DNA from: Flavihumibacter soli
Lineage (GTDB): Bacteria; Bacteroidota; Bacteroidia; Sphingobacteriales; Sphingobacteriaceae
Reading direction: 5' to 3'
NCBI RefSeq assembly: GCF_010692725.1
Contig: NZ_JAAFZB010000096.1
Location: 620,001-684,000 of the forward strand
Length of the DNA stretch: 64,000 bases
Position numbers and translations under genes: made by a program. The notes below the pieces were generated by a model. That model was not told where the DNA came from. It did not search any database and saw only the letters and a program-made list of their open reading frames with translations. Positions 44,332 through 51,744 of the stretch are shown here, one piece after another; position 1 is the first letter of the stretch; each line of letters opens with the position of its first letter.

Positions 44332-44747
44332 TGAAACATCTTTTAGCACTTCTGGCAGTGTGCCTGGTCCTGCTGTCCTGTTCAAAGGACCAGGAAGGTC
44401 GTATACCAGAGGTGCCGGTGAATTTCAGGGCGCCATTAAATGACCCGCGGTTGGCAAGGCTGAATAGCGGCGGTGGTGTAGTCGTGATTACCGGCCATGG
44501 TGTGGCAGGACTTATTATCTATCGGCGCCCGGATAATGCCTATGTTGCTTTCGATCGATGCAGTTCGGTAAACCCGGAGCAAAATTGCGCCGTTACTCCT
44601 GATGACCCGGGAATGACAGCCACTGATCCCTGCAGCGGAGCAAAGTTTTCCCTATATGACGGAACCCCGGTGAAAGCACCTGCAAAACGTCCATTAAAAC
44701 AGTACCAGGTGATAGTCACCAATTTTGAAATTTCGGTAATCAACTAG
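44331..44747 (+). CDS. Rieske-fold-like lipoprotein lacking the cluster histidines
   Basis: A 138-residue lipoprotein (lipobox LLSC, Cys17). The core resembles a Rieske domain: YVAFDRCSSVNPEQNC is placed like the first CxH box and DPCSGAKFSLYDGTPVKAPAKRPLKQY like the CxxHGxxF box with its following loop. The histidines that would hold the iron are absent: the first box is C-S-S and the second C-S-G-A. Similar lipoproteins occur in Sphingobacteriaceae and are usually named Rieske proteins. It may hold another metal or none. Start overlaps the pheS stop (TAATG) and the TetR gene begins one base after its stop. Confidence 0.7.
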   Translation: MKHLLALLAVCLVLLSCSKDQEGRIPEVPVNFRAPLNDPRLARLNSGGGVVVITGHGVAGLIIYRRPDNAYVAFDRCSSVNPEQNCAVTPDDPGMTATDPCSGAKFSLYDGTPVKAPAKRPLKQYQVIVTNFEISVIN

Positions 44748-44748
44748 A

Positions 44749-45324
44749 ATGGAAATTGATAAGATAAAAGAAACCATAAAGAAAGCTGCCCGCGAGCTGT
44801 TTCGCAAATACGGTTATCACAAAACAAGTGTAAACGAGATCGCCCGGAGGGCTAAGTTAGCGAAGGCAACCATTTATAAATATTTCGATAGCAAGGACAT
44901 GCTCCTTCAGGCTATCCTGATGGATTATATCCGCAATAGCGTCCATGAGATTATCCAGAATCCAAAGGAAGATATGGACCAGGAAGCATACCTGAGCAAT
45001 ATCATTTTACGTACCAGTCGCCTTTCTTATACCGTCTGCAACGAATTTATAGGCTGGGAATTTATCCGGGAATCGACAAATGCCCAGGAATTTCTTAAGG
45101 TACTTTCCGATGAACTCGAAAACCTGCTCATTCAGTCATTTAATGAAGAACCGTTTTTTAGCGCAGAAGATTATACAGAGCGCCTCCGGTTCCTGATCAA
45201 AGCCAGTAAAAGCATTGTCTTTTCCTTCGCATTTACTTCTGTTACCGATTCGGACGTCCGAAAAAACTTCATCTCATTTCAAAAAGAGATTCTCCCATAC
45301 CTCGTAAAGGCCGCCGTTAAGTAA
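44749..45324 (+). CDS. TetR/AcrR family transcriptional regulator
   Basis: 191 residues with a typical N-terminal helix-turn-helix domain: IKKAARELFRKYGYHKTSVNEIARRAKLAKATIYKYFDSKDMLLQAIL spans roughly residues 8-56. The C-terminal ligand-binding domain is of a Bacteroidota-specific type with no recognised ligand. It is translated directly after the Rieske-like lipoprotein gene and probably shares the kbl-pheS transcript or an internal promoter. No obvious target gene or operator palindrome is adjacent. Confidence 0.9.
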   Translation: MEIDKIKETIKKAARELFRKYGYHKTSVNEIARRAKLAKATIYKYFDSKDMLLQAILMDYIRNSVHEIIQNPKEDMDQEAYLSNIILRTSRLSYTVCNEFIGWEFIRESTNAQEFLKVLSDELENLLIQSFNEEPFFSAEDYTERLRFLIKASKSIVFSFAFTSVTDSDVRKNFISFQKEILPYLVKAAVK

Positions 45325-45360
45325 CCTTAAAGTAAAGTAGCGATCAAATTCTGTACCCGG

Positions 45361-45391
45361 TTGGTTTCTGGTATAAATAGTGTTATTTTTA
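45361..45391 (+). promoter_or_regulatory. Promoter-like element before a small ORF
   Basis: TTGG at 45361-45364 and TATTTTTA at 45384-45391 are separated by 19 bases, close to the Bacteroidota arrangement of TTTG and TAnnTTTG with the last base changed. It lies 10 bases before the ATG at 45402. Confidence 0.35.
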
Positions 45392-45401
45392 AGGGAATAA
45401 C

Positions 45402-45524
45402 ATGAAGTATTTTAACATGAGCCACGAAATACTAGAGTTCTCCAAGCTGATCGACCAGCAGTTCGATTGCCCGGATGAACCGGCGGGAGGTTTTTTCTCC
45501 TTCCTGTTCCGTCTTTTTAATTGA
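45402..45524 (+). CDS. Possible 40-residue protein of unknown function
   Basis: ATG 45402 opens a 40-codon frame ending at TGA 45522-45524. The product starts MKYFNMSHEILEF, has an acidic middle (DQQFDCPDEP) and a hydrophobic end rich in phenylalanine (FFSFLFRLFN), which could lie at a membrane. A second ATG is six codons in. A promoter-like element just upstream supports transcription. No known family was recognised, and frames of this length also occur by chance. Confidence 0.35.
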   Translation: MKYFNMSHEILEFSKLIDQQFDCPDEPAGGFFSFLFRLFN

Positions 45525-45590
45525 TCTTTCCCTGCGCACTTTCTTCACCTAAAGAAAGTATGTGCGCTCCTGCGCGCTATTTTGAGGATC

Positions 45591-45763
45591 AAAGAGCAAA
45601 GAACAAGGAGCAAAGAGGCGTGACATCCTATTCCCTATCTCAAATCCCAAATCTTATATCTAATTTTGCCGGCTGAAAGCTCTTGGAGCAAGGACGAAGG
45701 AGAAGTTTCTCCACATCTTCCATCTCAGTCTCAAATCTCATATCTAATATCTCACATCTAATT
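45591..45763 (+). repeat. Stacked low-complexity repeats upstream of rlmD
   Basis: Three parts: AAAGAGCAAAGAACAAGGAG-like words at 45591-45620; CTATCTCAAATCCCAAATCT with TATATCTAAT at 45634-45664; and CAGTCTCAAATCTCATATCT with AATATCTCACATCTAAT at 45724-45761. The last block ends next to the rlmD start codon. The word TCTCAAATCTCATATCT also occurs in the same orientation directly upstream of aroK. Confidence 0.7.
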
Positions 45764-45764
45764 A

Positions 45765-47222
45765 ATGAAATTTTCACCCGACAAAAAATTCCTCCAAAAT
45801 ATACAGGTTATTGATATCGCCGAAGAAGGCAAAGGCATAGGCAGGTCCGACGAGATGGTGATCTTTATTGACAAAGCAGTTCCCGGCGACCTTGTCGATG
45901 TGGAAGTGATGCGCCGGAAGAAAAAATTTTACGAGGCCCGCGTTAAGCAGATCGTTAAACCTTCAGAGCATCGTACAGAACCTTTTTGCCAGCACTTTGG
46001 CGCCTGCGGCGGATGCAAATGGCAGCATATGAGCTATGAGGCACAGCTGGTATTTAAACAAAAAAGTGTGACCGATGCCCTGCAGAGGCTTGCTAAAGTT
46101 GACGTTAGCAGTACCGAGACTATCCTGCCCTCAATAGCCACCCGCTATTACCGGAATAAACTCGAATACACGTTTTCCGATAAACGCTGGCTCACCGACG
46201 AAGATATGGCCAATCGTGCCGATGCAGATCTGGGAATGAATGCGCTCGGTTATCACATTCCGGGCCGCTTTGATAAGATCCTGGACATTGAACACTGCCA
46301 TTTACAGGCTGATCCTTCAAATGATATCCGCAATTCGCTACGCAGCTTTGCCCTGGAACAAGAGATTTCTTTCTATGATCTGAAAAATCATCACGGTGCC
46401 CTGCGAAACCTGATCATTCGTAACGCCACCTCCGGCGAACTGATGGTGATTGTCGTATTCGCCTACCCGGATGAAGACCAGGTCAGTAAGGTTATGCAAT
46501 TCCTTAAAGAGGGATTTCCGCAAATCACCTCCCTGCTTTATATCATTAACCAGAAGAAGAACGACACCATTTTCGACCAGGACATACAAGTCTATAACGG
46601 CCCTGATCATATCTTCGAAAGCATGCCGGCCGGGAAGCCCGGCAACCCGCCACTAAAATTTAAGATCGGACCTAAATCTTTTTACCAGACAAACTCTGAC
46701 CAGGCATATGAGCTGTATAAAATTGCCCGTGACTTTGCCGGCTTTAAAGGTGATGAACTTGTATACGACCTTTATACCGGTGCCGGTACCATTGCCAACT
46801 TCGTGGCTGCGGATGTGAAGGAAGTTATCGGTGTTGAATATGTTCCAACAGCAATTGAAGATGCTTACATCAATTCCGACATAAATAACATTGCCAACAC
46901 GAAATTTTTCGCAGGCGATATGAAAGATGTATTGAATGCTGAATTTGTCGCTACTCATGGCAAACCCGATGTTGTGATAACCGACCCGCCAAGGGCAGGC
47001 ATGCATGCGGATGTGGTACAACGCCTGTTAGAGATGGAAGCACCAAAGATTGTATATGTAAGCTGTAACGCCGCCACACAGGCCCGGGACATTGCATTAC
47101 TCAAAGAGAAATACGATGTCAGCCGTATCAGGCCGGTTGATATGTTCCCCCATACCCAGCATGTTGAAAATGTAGTACTCATGACCTTAAATACTACTGA
47201 TCGTTCACCGGAAATTCTTTAA
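45765..47222 (+). CDS. rlmD: 23S rRNA (uracil-5-)-methyltransferase, RlmD/RumA type
   Basis: A SAM-dependent methyltransferase making 5-methyluridine in RNA. 485 residues: N-terminal TRAM domain (DIAEEGKGIGRSDEMVIFIDKAVPGD), an iron-sulfur cluster site with Cys75, Cys81 and Cys84 (CQHFGACGGCKW) and a fourth cysteine in DIEHCHLQ, then the SAM fold with YDLYTGAGTI, TDPPRAGMH and the catalytic VYVSCNAATQARD. RlmD (U1939) is the usual annotation in this phylum; RlmC-type specificity cannot be excluded from sequence. The leader is made of repeats that reach to the start codon. Confidence 0.92.
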   Translation: MKFSPDKKFLQNIQVIDIAEEGKGIGRSDEMVIFIDKAVPGDLVDVEVMRRKKKFYEARVKQIVKPSEHRTEPFCQHFGACGGCKWQHMSYEAQLVFKQKSVTDALQRLAKVDVSSTETILPSIATRYYRNKLEYTFSDKRWLTDEDMANRADADLGMNALGYHIPGRFDKILDIEHCHLQADPSNDIRNSLRSFALEQEISFYDLKNHHGALRNLIIRNATSGELMVIVVFAYPDEDQVSKVMQFLKEGFPQITSLLYIINQKKNDTIFDQDIQVYNGPDHIFESMPAGKPGNPPLKFKIGPKSFYQTNSDQAYELYKIARDFAGFKGDELVYDLYTGAGTIANFVAADVKEVIGVEYVPTAIEDAYINSDINNIANTKFFAGDMKDVLNAEFVATHGKPDVVITDPPRAGMHADVVQRLLEMEAPKIVYVSCNAATQARDIALLKEKYDVSRIRPVDMFPHTQHVENVVLMTLNTTDRSPEIL

Positions 47223-47285
47223 TTTTAAACTGTAATATTCAAAGCTTAAGTATCGAATCCCCTTAAGAAATCAAGCGCTCTGATC

Positions 47286-47684
47286 ATGGAATTAAAAGAC
47301 CTATTAAACCAGGAAAGCAATAACGGTGAAAGCAGCCAGGTAAAGGAAAGCCCACTGAAGAGCCTGGAGGCTGATCTGAAGATATACAGTGACTCGATCA
47401 AAGAAGTCGCTGTGGAGATCATGGCCGAAGGCATCTCGCTTTACCCGATCTTCGTAGCTCACCAGCATGAGGTAAAGCTGGGCGAACTCATACTTGATAA
47501 AGATGAACTGAATACCAACTGGACCATCCAGGCCTCAACTCTGGAAGAGTTTGTCGAGCGGGGAATTATTCACCCGGAGAAGAAAGAAAAATTCATTAAG
47601 CAGTTTAAAGAGCCCGGGGACTTTATGTGCCTGTTCGTGATCGTCCCGGAGGGAGCAAATTTCATTTTCTTCCCCTATACCTGA
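47286..47684 (+). CDS. Conserved hypothetical protein of 132 residues
   Basis: A soluble acidic protein with no signal peptide or membrane helix. The N-terminal 30 residues look disordered (NQESNNGESSQVKE), followed by a helical part (SDSIKEVAVEIMAEGISLYPIFVAHQ), a strand pair (VKLGELILDKDE, WTIQASTLEEFVERG) and a hydrophobic end (DFMCLFVIVPEGANFIFFPY). I do not recognise a functional family; such proteins appear as uncharacterised in Sphingobacteriaceae. It ends before a bidirectional terminator. Confidence 0.75.
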   Translation: MELKDLLNQESNNGESSQVKESPLKSLEADLKIYSDSIKEVAVEIMAEGISLYPIFVAHQHEVKLGELILDKDELNTNWTIQASTLEEFVERGIIHPEKKEKFIKQFKEPGDFMCLFVIVPEGANFIFFPYT

Positions 47685-47721
47685 GTACAGGTTGCAGCTA
47701 TTGCAACAGTTCCCATAATAA

Positions 47722-47770
47722 ATAAAGGCGTTTCAGCAGCACATAGTTGCCCGAAACGCCTTTATCTTTT
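47722..47770. terminator. Bidirectional terminator between convergent genes
   Basis: A perfect 13-bp stem (47722-47734 with 47753-47765, arms starting ATAAAGGCG and ending CGCCTTTAT) and an 18-base loop. T-rich tracts follow on both strands. It serves the 132-residue gene on the plus strand and the DUF2807 gene on the minus strand. Confidence 0.88.
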
Positions 47771-47791
47771 AGCTCAGAAAAAAAAGCTGTA

Positions 47792-48514
47792 TCAGTGTTT
47801 GTTGACATTTGCCATTTTGGAAACTTCTTTGGTAGTGAGTTTCGCATTTCCTTTATAATTCACATTCGACAGACCGCTGGCCTTTACCTCCAGTTCATCC
47901 TGCGCCGATACATAAATGTTCGCCACACCGCTTGACTCAGCACTAACGTTCCCGGCTTTCAGGTCATAAGCCTTCACATTTGAAGCGCCAGAAGATTTAA
48001 TTGATAACGTATTGGCTTCACCGGTAAGATTTACGTTTGACGCACCGCTCGTTTCGATGTCCAGTTTCTTCGTGTTCAGCTTCAGTTTACTGTTATTCGC
48101 TCCTGATAAACTCAACTCAAATTCATCAGCCTTTATCTCATCCTCAGCATAAAAATTGGTAGCGCCGCTGCCTTCCAGGCTTTTCAGGCTGGTATAAGTA
48201 ACGTAGACCTTAAGTTTTATATTCCTATTCCGGTTGTCCCGGTTGTCCCGGTCTTCATTCTTCTCCATTCTGATCATAAGGACATTATTCACTACCTCTA
48301 TTTTCAGCCGGTCGTTGAATTCTTTATCGTTCACCTCAACGGTTACTTTTTCCTGGCTACCCTTTTGCAGGTAAACATTGGCTATGCCGGATGCTTTAAC
48401 CGCTGAAAACCCGGAAACCTTACGCTCTTCGCGGATCATATCGTCCTGGGCTGATACCACCTGGCAGGCCAGCAGTAAGACGATCATCATGCTTAGTTTG
48501 AAAAAATTCTTCAT
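47792..48514 (-). CDS. DUF2807 (head-GIN domain) exported protein
   Basis: 240 residues with a signal peptide (1-22). The DUF2807 domain is a right-handed beta-helix-like repeat built from units such as LEGSGATNFYA, LSLSGANNSKLKL, IETSGASNVNL, IKSSGASNVKA, ESSGVANIYV and KASGLSNVNY; the SGASNV pattern recurs about every 20 residues. A charged insert reads NEDRDNRDNRNRN, encoded by a 9-bp tandem repeat near 48231-48257. Members are periplasmic or surface proteins without a known activity. Probably monocistronic. Confidence 0.88.
   Translation of the reverse strand: MKNFFKLSMMIVLLLACQVVSAQDDMIREERKVSGFSAVKASGIANVYLQKGSQEKVTVEVNDKEFNDRLKIEVVNNVLMIRMEKNEDRDNRDNRNRNIKLKVYVTYTSLKSLEGSGATNFYAEDEIKADEFELSLSGANNSKLKLNTKKLDIETSGASNVNLTGEANTLSIKSSGASNVKAYDLKAGNVSAESSGVANIYVSAQDELEVKASGLSNVNYKGNAKLTTKEVSKMANVNKH
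48231..48257 (-). repeat. 9-bp tandem repeat inside the DUF2807 gene
   Basis: Nearly three copies of CGGTTGTCC (the last one altered) encode the DNR-DNR-type run of the protein. In frame, so copy number changes would only add or remove three residues. Confidence 0.6.
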
Positions 48515-48674
48515 ATTCTTAATTGCTTTTATTTACATGACGCCCCGCTTTTTAAAAGGTTGCACCGGGAATATCAATTAAAGCTGGCAAATCATCCGGA
48601 ATTATGTAATTTTCCTCCGTTTAAATGTTTCAGGGGGTATTATACACCTCGCAAGTCCAGAAAATCCGATCACT

Positions 48675-49184
48675 ATGCCCGAACGAAAGCTGCTTATCCT
48701 TGATAAAAAACAGATCAGCCAGAAAATAGACCGCATGGCCTACCAGGTGCTTGAAGATAACCTCAACGAAACGGAGCTGGTGATTGCCGGTATTGTGGAT
48801 CATGGCTATACAATCGCGAAAAGGCTGAAGAAAATACTCGAAAAGATCTCGCCGCTGCACGTGACCCTGATGAAGATTGAGCTGGATAAGACCAGTACTC
48901 ATCTCAAGGCGGATACCGACTTTACTGCCGAATCGGTTCAGAACAAGGTAATCATCCTTTGTGACGATGTGCTGAACAGCGGCCGCACACTGGCCTACGG
49001 CCTGGGCATTTTCCTCGATGTACCGCTTAAAAAATTACGAACCCTCGTACTGGTAAATCGCAACCATCGCATTTTTCCTGTCTCCCCCGACTTTACCGGA
49101 CTCGAACTGGCAACAGTCCTTAAGGAACACGTAACCGTTGTTCTGGATGAGGATGGCAAGGAAGATGGTGTATACTTAAGCTGA
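48675..49184 (+). CDS. Phosphoribosyltransferase family protein (PyrR-like)
   Basis: 169 residues of the type I phosphoribosyltransferase fold. The PRPP-binding loop is VIILCDDVLNSGRTLAYGLG, with the paired acidic residues followed by SGRT; the N-terminal part (LDKKQISQKIDRMAYQVLEDN, VIAGIVDHGYTIAKRL) resembles PyrR proteins. PyrR regulates pyrimidine genes or has weak uracil phosphoribosyltransferase activity; here no pyrimidine gene is nearby, so only the family is certain. Confidence 0.82.
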   Translation: MPERKLLILDKKQISQKIDRMAYQVLEDNLNETELVIAGIVDHGYTIAKRLKKILEKISPLHVTLMKIELDKTSTHLKADTDFTAESVQNKVIILCDDVLNSGRTLAYGLGIFLDVPLKKLRTLVLVNRNHRIFPVSPDFTGLELATVLKEHVTVVLDEDGKEDGVYLS

Positions 49185-49509
49185 CCTGAATGAACACTTT
49201 CAAAATTTAACCAGCAGTTAAACTTGGAAAAAGACCCTCGCGAACATTCGGAAAGGAATTTTTCTTCCCACAGACTTTGATCTCATTAAAAAGTGCCTTA
49301 TTGCTACTTTCAAGCGACTTTACAGTGACCATGTTAAGGTTAGTCCACTAATTTAGCGGAATAACCTTAACATGACCTAAACAAGTCTGCTAGCAGGGTT
49401 CTCCAAAATGCCTTATTTGAATTGAAAAAACATTAAGGAATATTATAACTTAGAGTTAAATCGCAGAAGCTTGCCCAGCATGCTGGCACAGTAAAGCAGT
49501 ATTTGTATT
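49185..49509. other. 325-base gap containing a long palindrome
   Basis: No open frame of note. It contains the 45-bp inverted repeat at 49330-49374 and a perfect 12-bp palindrome CCAGCATGCTGG at 49475-49486, 24 bases before the next ATG. No TAnnTTTG promoter was found with certainty. Confidence 0.6.
49330..49374. repeat. 45-bp near-perfect inverted repeat
   Basis: Two arms of 21 bases flank the loop ATT. The outer 13 bases (CATGTTAAGGTTA against TAACCTTAACATG) match perfectly, and the inner eight contain two mismatches (G/A and A/C). There is no T run on either side, so it is not an intrinsic terminator. It could be an operator, an attenuator or a remnant of a mobile element. Confidence 0.85.
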
Positions 49510-50115
49510 ATGAGATATACTCCCTTATTAATCCTGGTTTTCTTCAGCTTTAGTTTCAATACGAAGAGCTATTCCCAGGCAAAAAACCGGCTGACTATTC
49601 AAACGGGTTTCGCTTCAAATGCTTTATTTACGAGCGCTAACCTCGCGGGCGGTCCGAGTCATGAAGGGAAAGGTGCTTCGGCGTTCGGATTAATGTATTC
49701 CAGGTCATTAAGCAGGTCATTTGCTTTGGAAACGGGGCTTGAATATTCATTGAATAAGATAGAGACGACTTCAGCGTTTCATCCAGGCTTTGAGCGAATT
49801 ACCACGAAAAACCAAATTGAGATGATCTCCCTCCCTTTCTATGGGAACTTCACCTTCCTGAAATATCTTTTTGTGAACGGAGGACTGATGCTAGACCTGG
49901 AGACGAAAATATCCGGGCAGGAATTCCGGGGCATTGATTCTCAGTCGGGCTTAGGTTATGGTTTAGGAGCCGGCGGAAAGTACAGCTTCAAGAAAATGAC
50001 TGTTGTGGTCAACCCGTTTTTTCAGAAACATGGATTGTTGCCTTTTGAAGGCAATGATTACCAGGAACGATTGGGCGAAATGGGTGTTAAGTTTGGCGTT
50101 GGATATAATTTCTGA
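49510..50115 (+). CDS. Outer-membrane beta-barrel protein (PorT/OmpA-barrel-like)
   Basis: 201 residues with a signal peptide (1-22, ending YSQ) and alternating strands typical of an eight-stranded barrel: SAFGLMYSRSLSRSFALETGLEYSL, FYGNFTFLKYLFVNGGLML, LGYGLGAGGKYSF, and the aromatic C-terminus VKFGVGYNF. It belongs to the broad porin-like family often called PorT in this phylum, but identity with the gliding-system PorT is not shown. Preceded by the long palindrome, which might control it. It converges with aroK, seven bases away. Confidence 0.8.
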   Translation: MRYTPLLILVFFSFSFNTKSYSQAKNRLTIQTGFASNALFTSANLAGGPSHEGKGASAFGLMYSRSLSRSFALETGLEYSLNKIETTSAFHPGFERITTKNQIEMISLPFYGNFTFLKYLFVNGGLMLDLETKISGQEFRGIDSQSGLGYGLGAGGKYSFKKMTVVVNPFFQKHGLLPFEGNDYQERLGEMGVKFGVGYNF

Positions 50116-50122
50116 TATCGGT

Positions 50123-50632
50123 CTACTTAGCGGGCAAATCCAGGTAAGCGGCCAGCTTTTCGGCGGTAAGATCCAGTCCACTGACAATCACCTTCGCCCT
50201 CCGGTAGAACCCTTCGCGGGAAGCTAACTTTTCTGTGATAAATGCAATCATCTCTTCCTCATTAAGTCCATTGAGCAAAGGCCTGTCCCCTTTTGAGTTC
50301 TTCAGACGGCTTGCCAGTGCTTTAGGTTCCATATGCAGGTAAACCACTTTACCCTCCCTGTTCATCCATTCCATATTATCGTGATAGCAGGGAGCGCCAC
50401 CTCCGGTTGCAATAACCGTGTTTTCGCTAAACCTGGTTTGCTGTAGAACATCTCTTTCAAAATCCCGGAATGCTGCTTCCCCGTGCCGGCTGAAGTATTC
50501 CGGGATTTTCATTCCAGCTTCTTTTTCGATCAGCTTATCCAGGTCGACAAAGTCATATTGAAGGTAGGTCGCCAGCCTTTTCCCGACCGTACTTTTGCCG
50601 CTGCCCATAAATCCGGTTAGGAAGATCTTCAT
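50123..50632 (-). CDS. aroK: Shikimate kinase
   Basis: Phosphorylates shikimate in the aromatic amino acid pathway. 169 residues: Walker A GFMGSGKST (7-15), the shikimate-binding DLDKLIE, REAAFRDFE-like EAAFRDFERDVL, the GGGAP motif and RPLLNG. Length fits. Directly upstream of the ATG is a run of ATCTCATATCT-like repeats (50637-50671) in the same orientation as those upstream of rlmD. Confidence 0.94.
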   Translation of the reverse strand: MKIFLTGFMGSGKSTVGKRLATYLQYDFVDLDKLIEKEAGMKIPEYFSRHGEAAFRDFERDVLQQTRFSENTVIATGGGAPCYHDNMEWMNREGKVVYLHMEPKALASRLKNSKGDRPLLNGLNEEEMIAFITEKLASREGFYRRAKVIVSGLDLTAEKLAAYLDLPAK

Positions 50633-50636
50633 GAGA

Positions 50637-50671
50637 AAAGATATGAGATATGAGATTTGAGATATGAGATC
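50637..50671 (-). repeat. ATCTCATATCT-type repeat in the aroK leader
   Basis: Read on the minus strand, ATCTCATATCTCAAATCTC and further copies of ATCTCATATCT run to within a few bases of the aroK ATG. The 17-base word TCTCAAATCTCATATCT is shared with the rlmD leader. Confidence 0.75.
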
Positions 50672-50683
50672 ATCCCTTTTTTG

Positions 50684-51742
50684 TTAAGTCAGTTTTACTC
50701 TCGGATCGAGGAAGGCATAGGCTATGTCGACCAGGATATTGATGATGACAAAAATAAAAGCTACGAAAAGGATAGATCCCATGACAACCGGGAAATCAGA
50801 CAGCTCGAGAGCGTCGACTGTAGCTTTACCGAGGCCGTTATAGCCGAAAATATATTCGACGAAAAAGGAACCGGCCAGCAGAGAGGCAAACCACCCGGAA
50901 ATAGCGGTCACTACCGGATTCAGGGCATTCTTCAGGGCATGGCCATAGATCACCTGCCGGTTACTCAGGCCTTTTGCCCGGGCCGTACGAATATAGTCCT
51001 GGTTCAGGACATCCAGCATAGCGCTGCGTGTCAGCTGAACGATGATGGCCAATGGCCTTAATCCAAGAGTGATCATCGGGAGGATCAGGTTCTTCCAGTT
51101 CATCACTTCCCCGCGAAAGGGATCATAATTGTACAGGCTGCCGGACATGTTGAGCCCGGTGTAATCGCCCAGCACAAAGCCGAACAGCCAGGCAATGATG
51201 ATACCGGCAAAGAATGACGGTGCTGATATCCCCAGGATAGCAAAAGCATTGGCGGAGCGGTCTATCCATGTGTCTTTATTTACTGCGGAGATAACTCCCA
51301 GGAAAATACCGATGATGGTAGCGAAGATCATGGCTGTTGTTGCCAGGATAAAGGTGTTGGGAATTGTTTCCGCCAGGATATTACTTACATCCCGTTTGGT
51401 CTGATAGGAACGGCGTAAATAGGGCCATTTTGCAACGAGTGATTTTTCCGGGCTGATCGGTACCAGTTCGGTATAATGATATTTGGCGCGGGCAGTCGAA
51501 TCACTTTCGTGAATAGCAACGGGCAGCAGATCGTTTACATAATAAACGAATTGCATCGGAACCGGCTTATCAAGACCGAATTCCTTTCTTACCGCTTCCA
51601 GCGATTGCACATCTGAGCGCTGCCCCTGCGTCATCCGTGCCGGATCACCAGGCAGGATATTGAAAAGAAAGAAAACAACAACGACGATCCCTGCCAAAAC
51701 AGCAAGTCCGTAGGTTATTTTTTTTAGTGCGTAGCGGAACAT
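50684..51742 (-). CDS. ABC transporter permease, DppB/OppB type
   Basis: 352 residues with about six membrane helices. It has the N-terminal FLFNILPGDPAR typical of DppB/OppB permeases, the cytoplasmic EAA-like loop RTARAKGLSNRQVIYGHALKNALNPVVTAISGWF and the end FVIINILVDIAYAFLDPRVKL. A longer loop after the first helix (about residues 55-115) is characteristic of Bacteroidota versions. The DppC-type partner and the ATPase are not here, so the substrate (peptide or other) is unknown. Two bases separate it from the gene upstream, so it is in one unit with BT_3928 and DUF1599. Confidence 0.9.
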   Translation of the reverse strand: MFRYALKKITYGLAVLAGIVVVVFFLFNILPGDPARMTQGQRSDVQSLEAVRKEFGLDKPVPMQFVYYVNDLLPVAIHESDSTARAKYHYTELVPISPEKSLVAKWPYLRRSYQTKRDVSNILAETIPNTFILATTAMIFATIIGIFLGVISAVNKDTWIDRSANAFAILGISAPSFFAGIIIAWLFGFVLGDYTGLNMSGSLYNYDPFRGEVMNWKNLILPMITLGLRPLAIIVQLTRSAMLDVLNQDYIRTARAKGLSNRQVIYGHALKNALNPVVTAISGWFASLLAGSFFVEYIFGYNGLGKATVDALELSDFPVVMGSILFVAFIFVIINILVDIAYAFLDPRVKLT

Positions 51743-51744
51743 GA

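Larger units (their letters stand above)
45325..45764. other. 440-base stretch between tetR-like gene and rlmD
   Basis: Contains, in order, a promoter-like element (45361-45391), a possible 40-codon gene (45402-45524), a bulged inverted repeat (45534-45567, arms GCGCAC / GTGCGC extended by TTTCTT / AAGAAA), an AGAGCAAAGA-type repeat (45591-45620), and two blocks of ATCTCAAATCT-type repeats ending two bases before the rlmD ATG. No RNA gene was recognised. Confidence 0.6.

Noticed and set aside
46338-47021. Minus-strand frames of 90 and 122 codons within rlmD
   Set aside because: They are antisense to a well-supported gene and show no family features.
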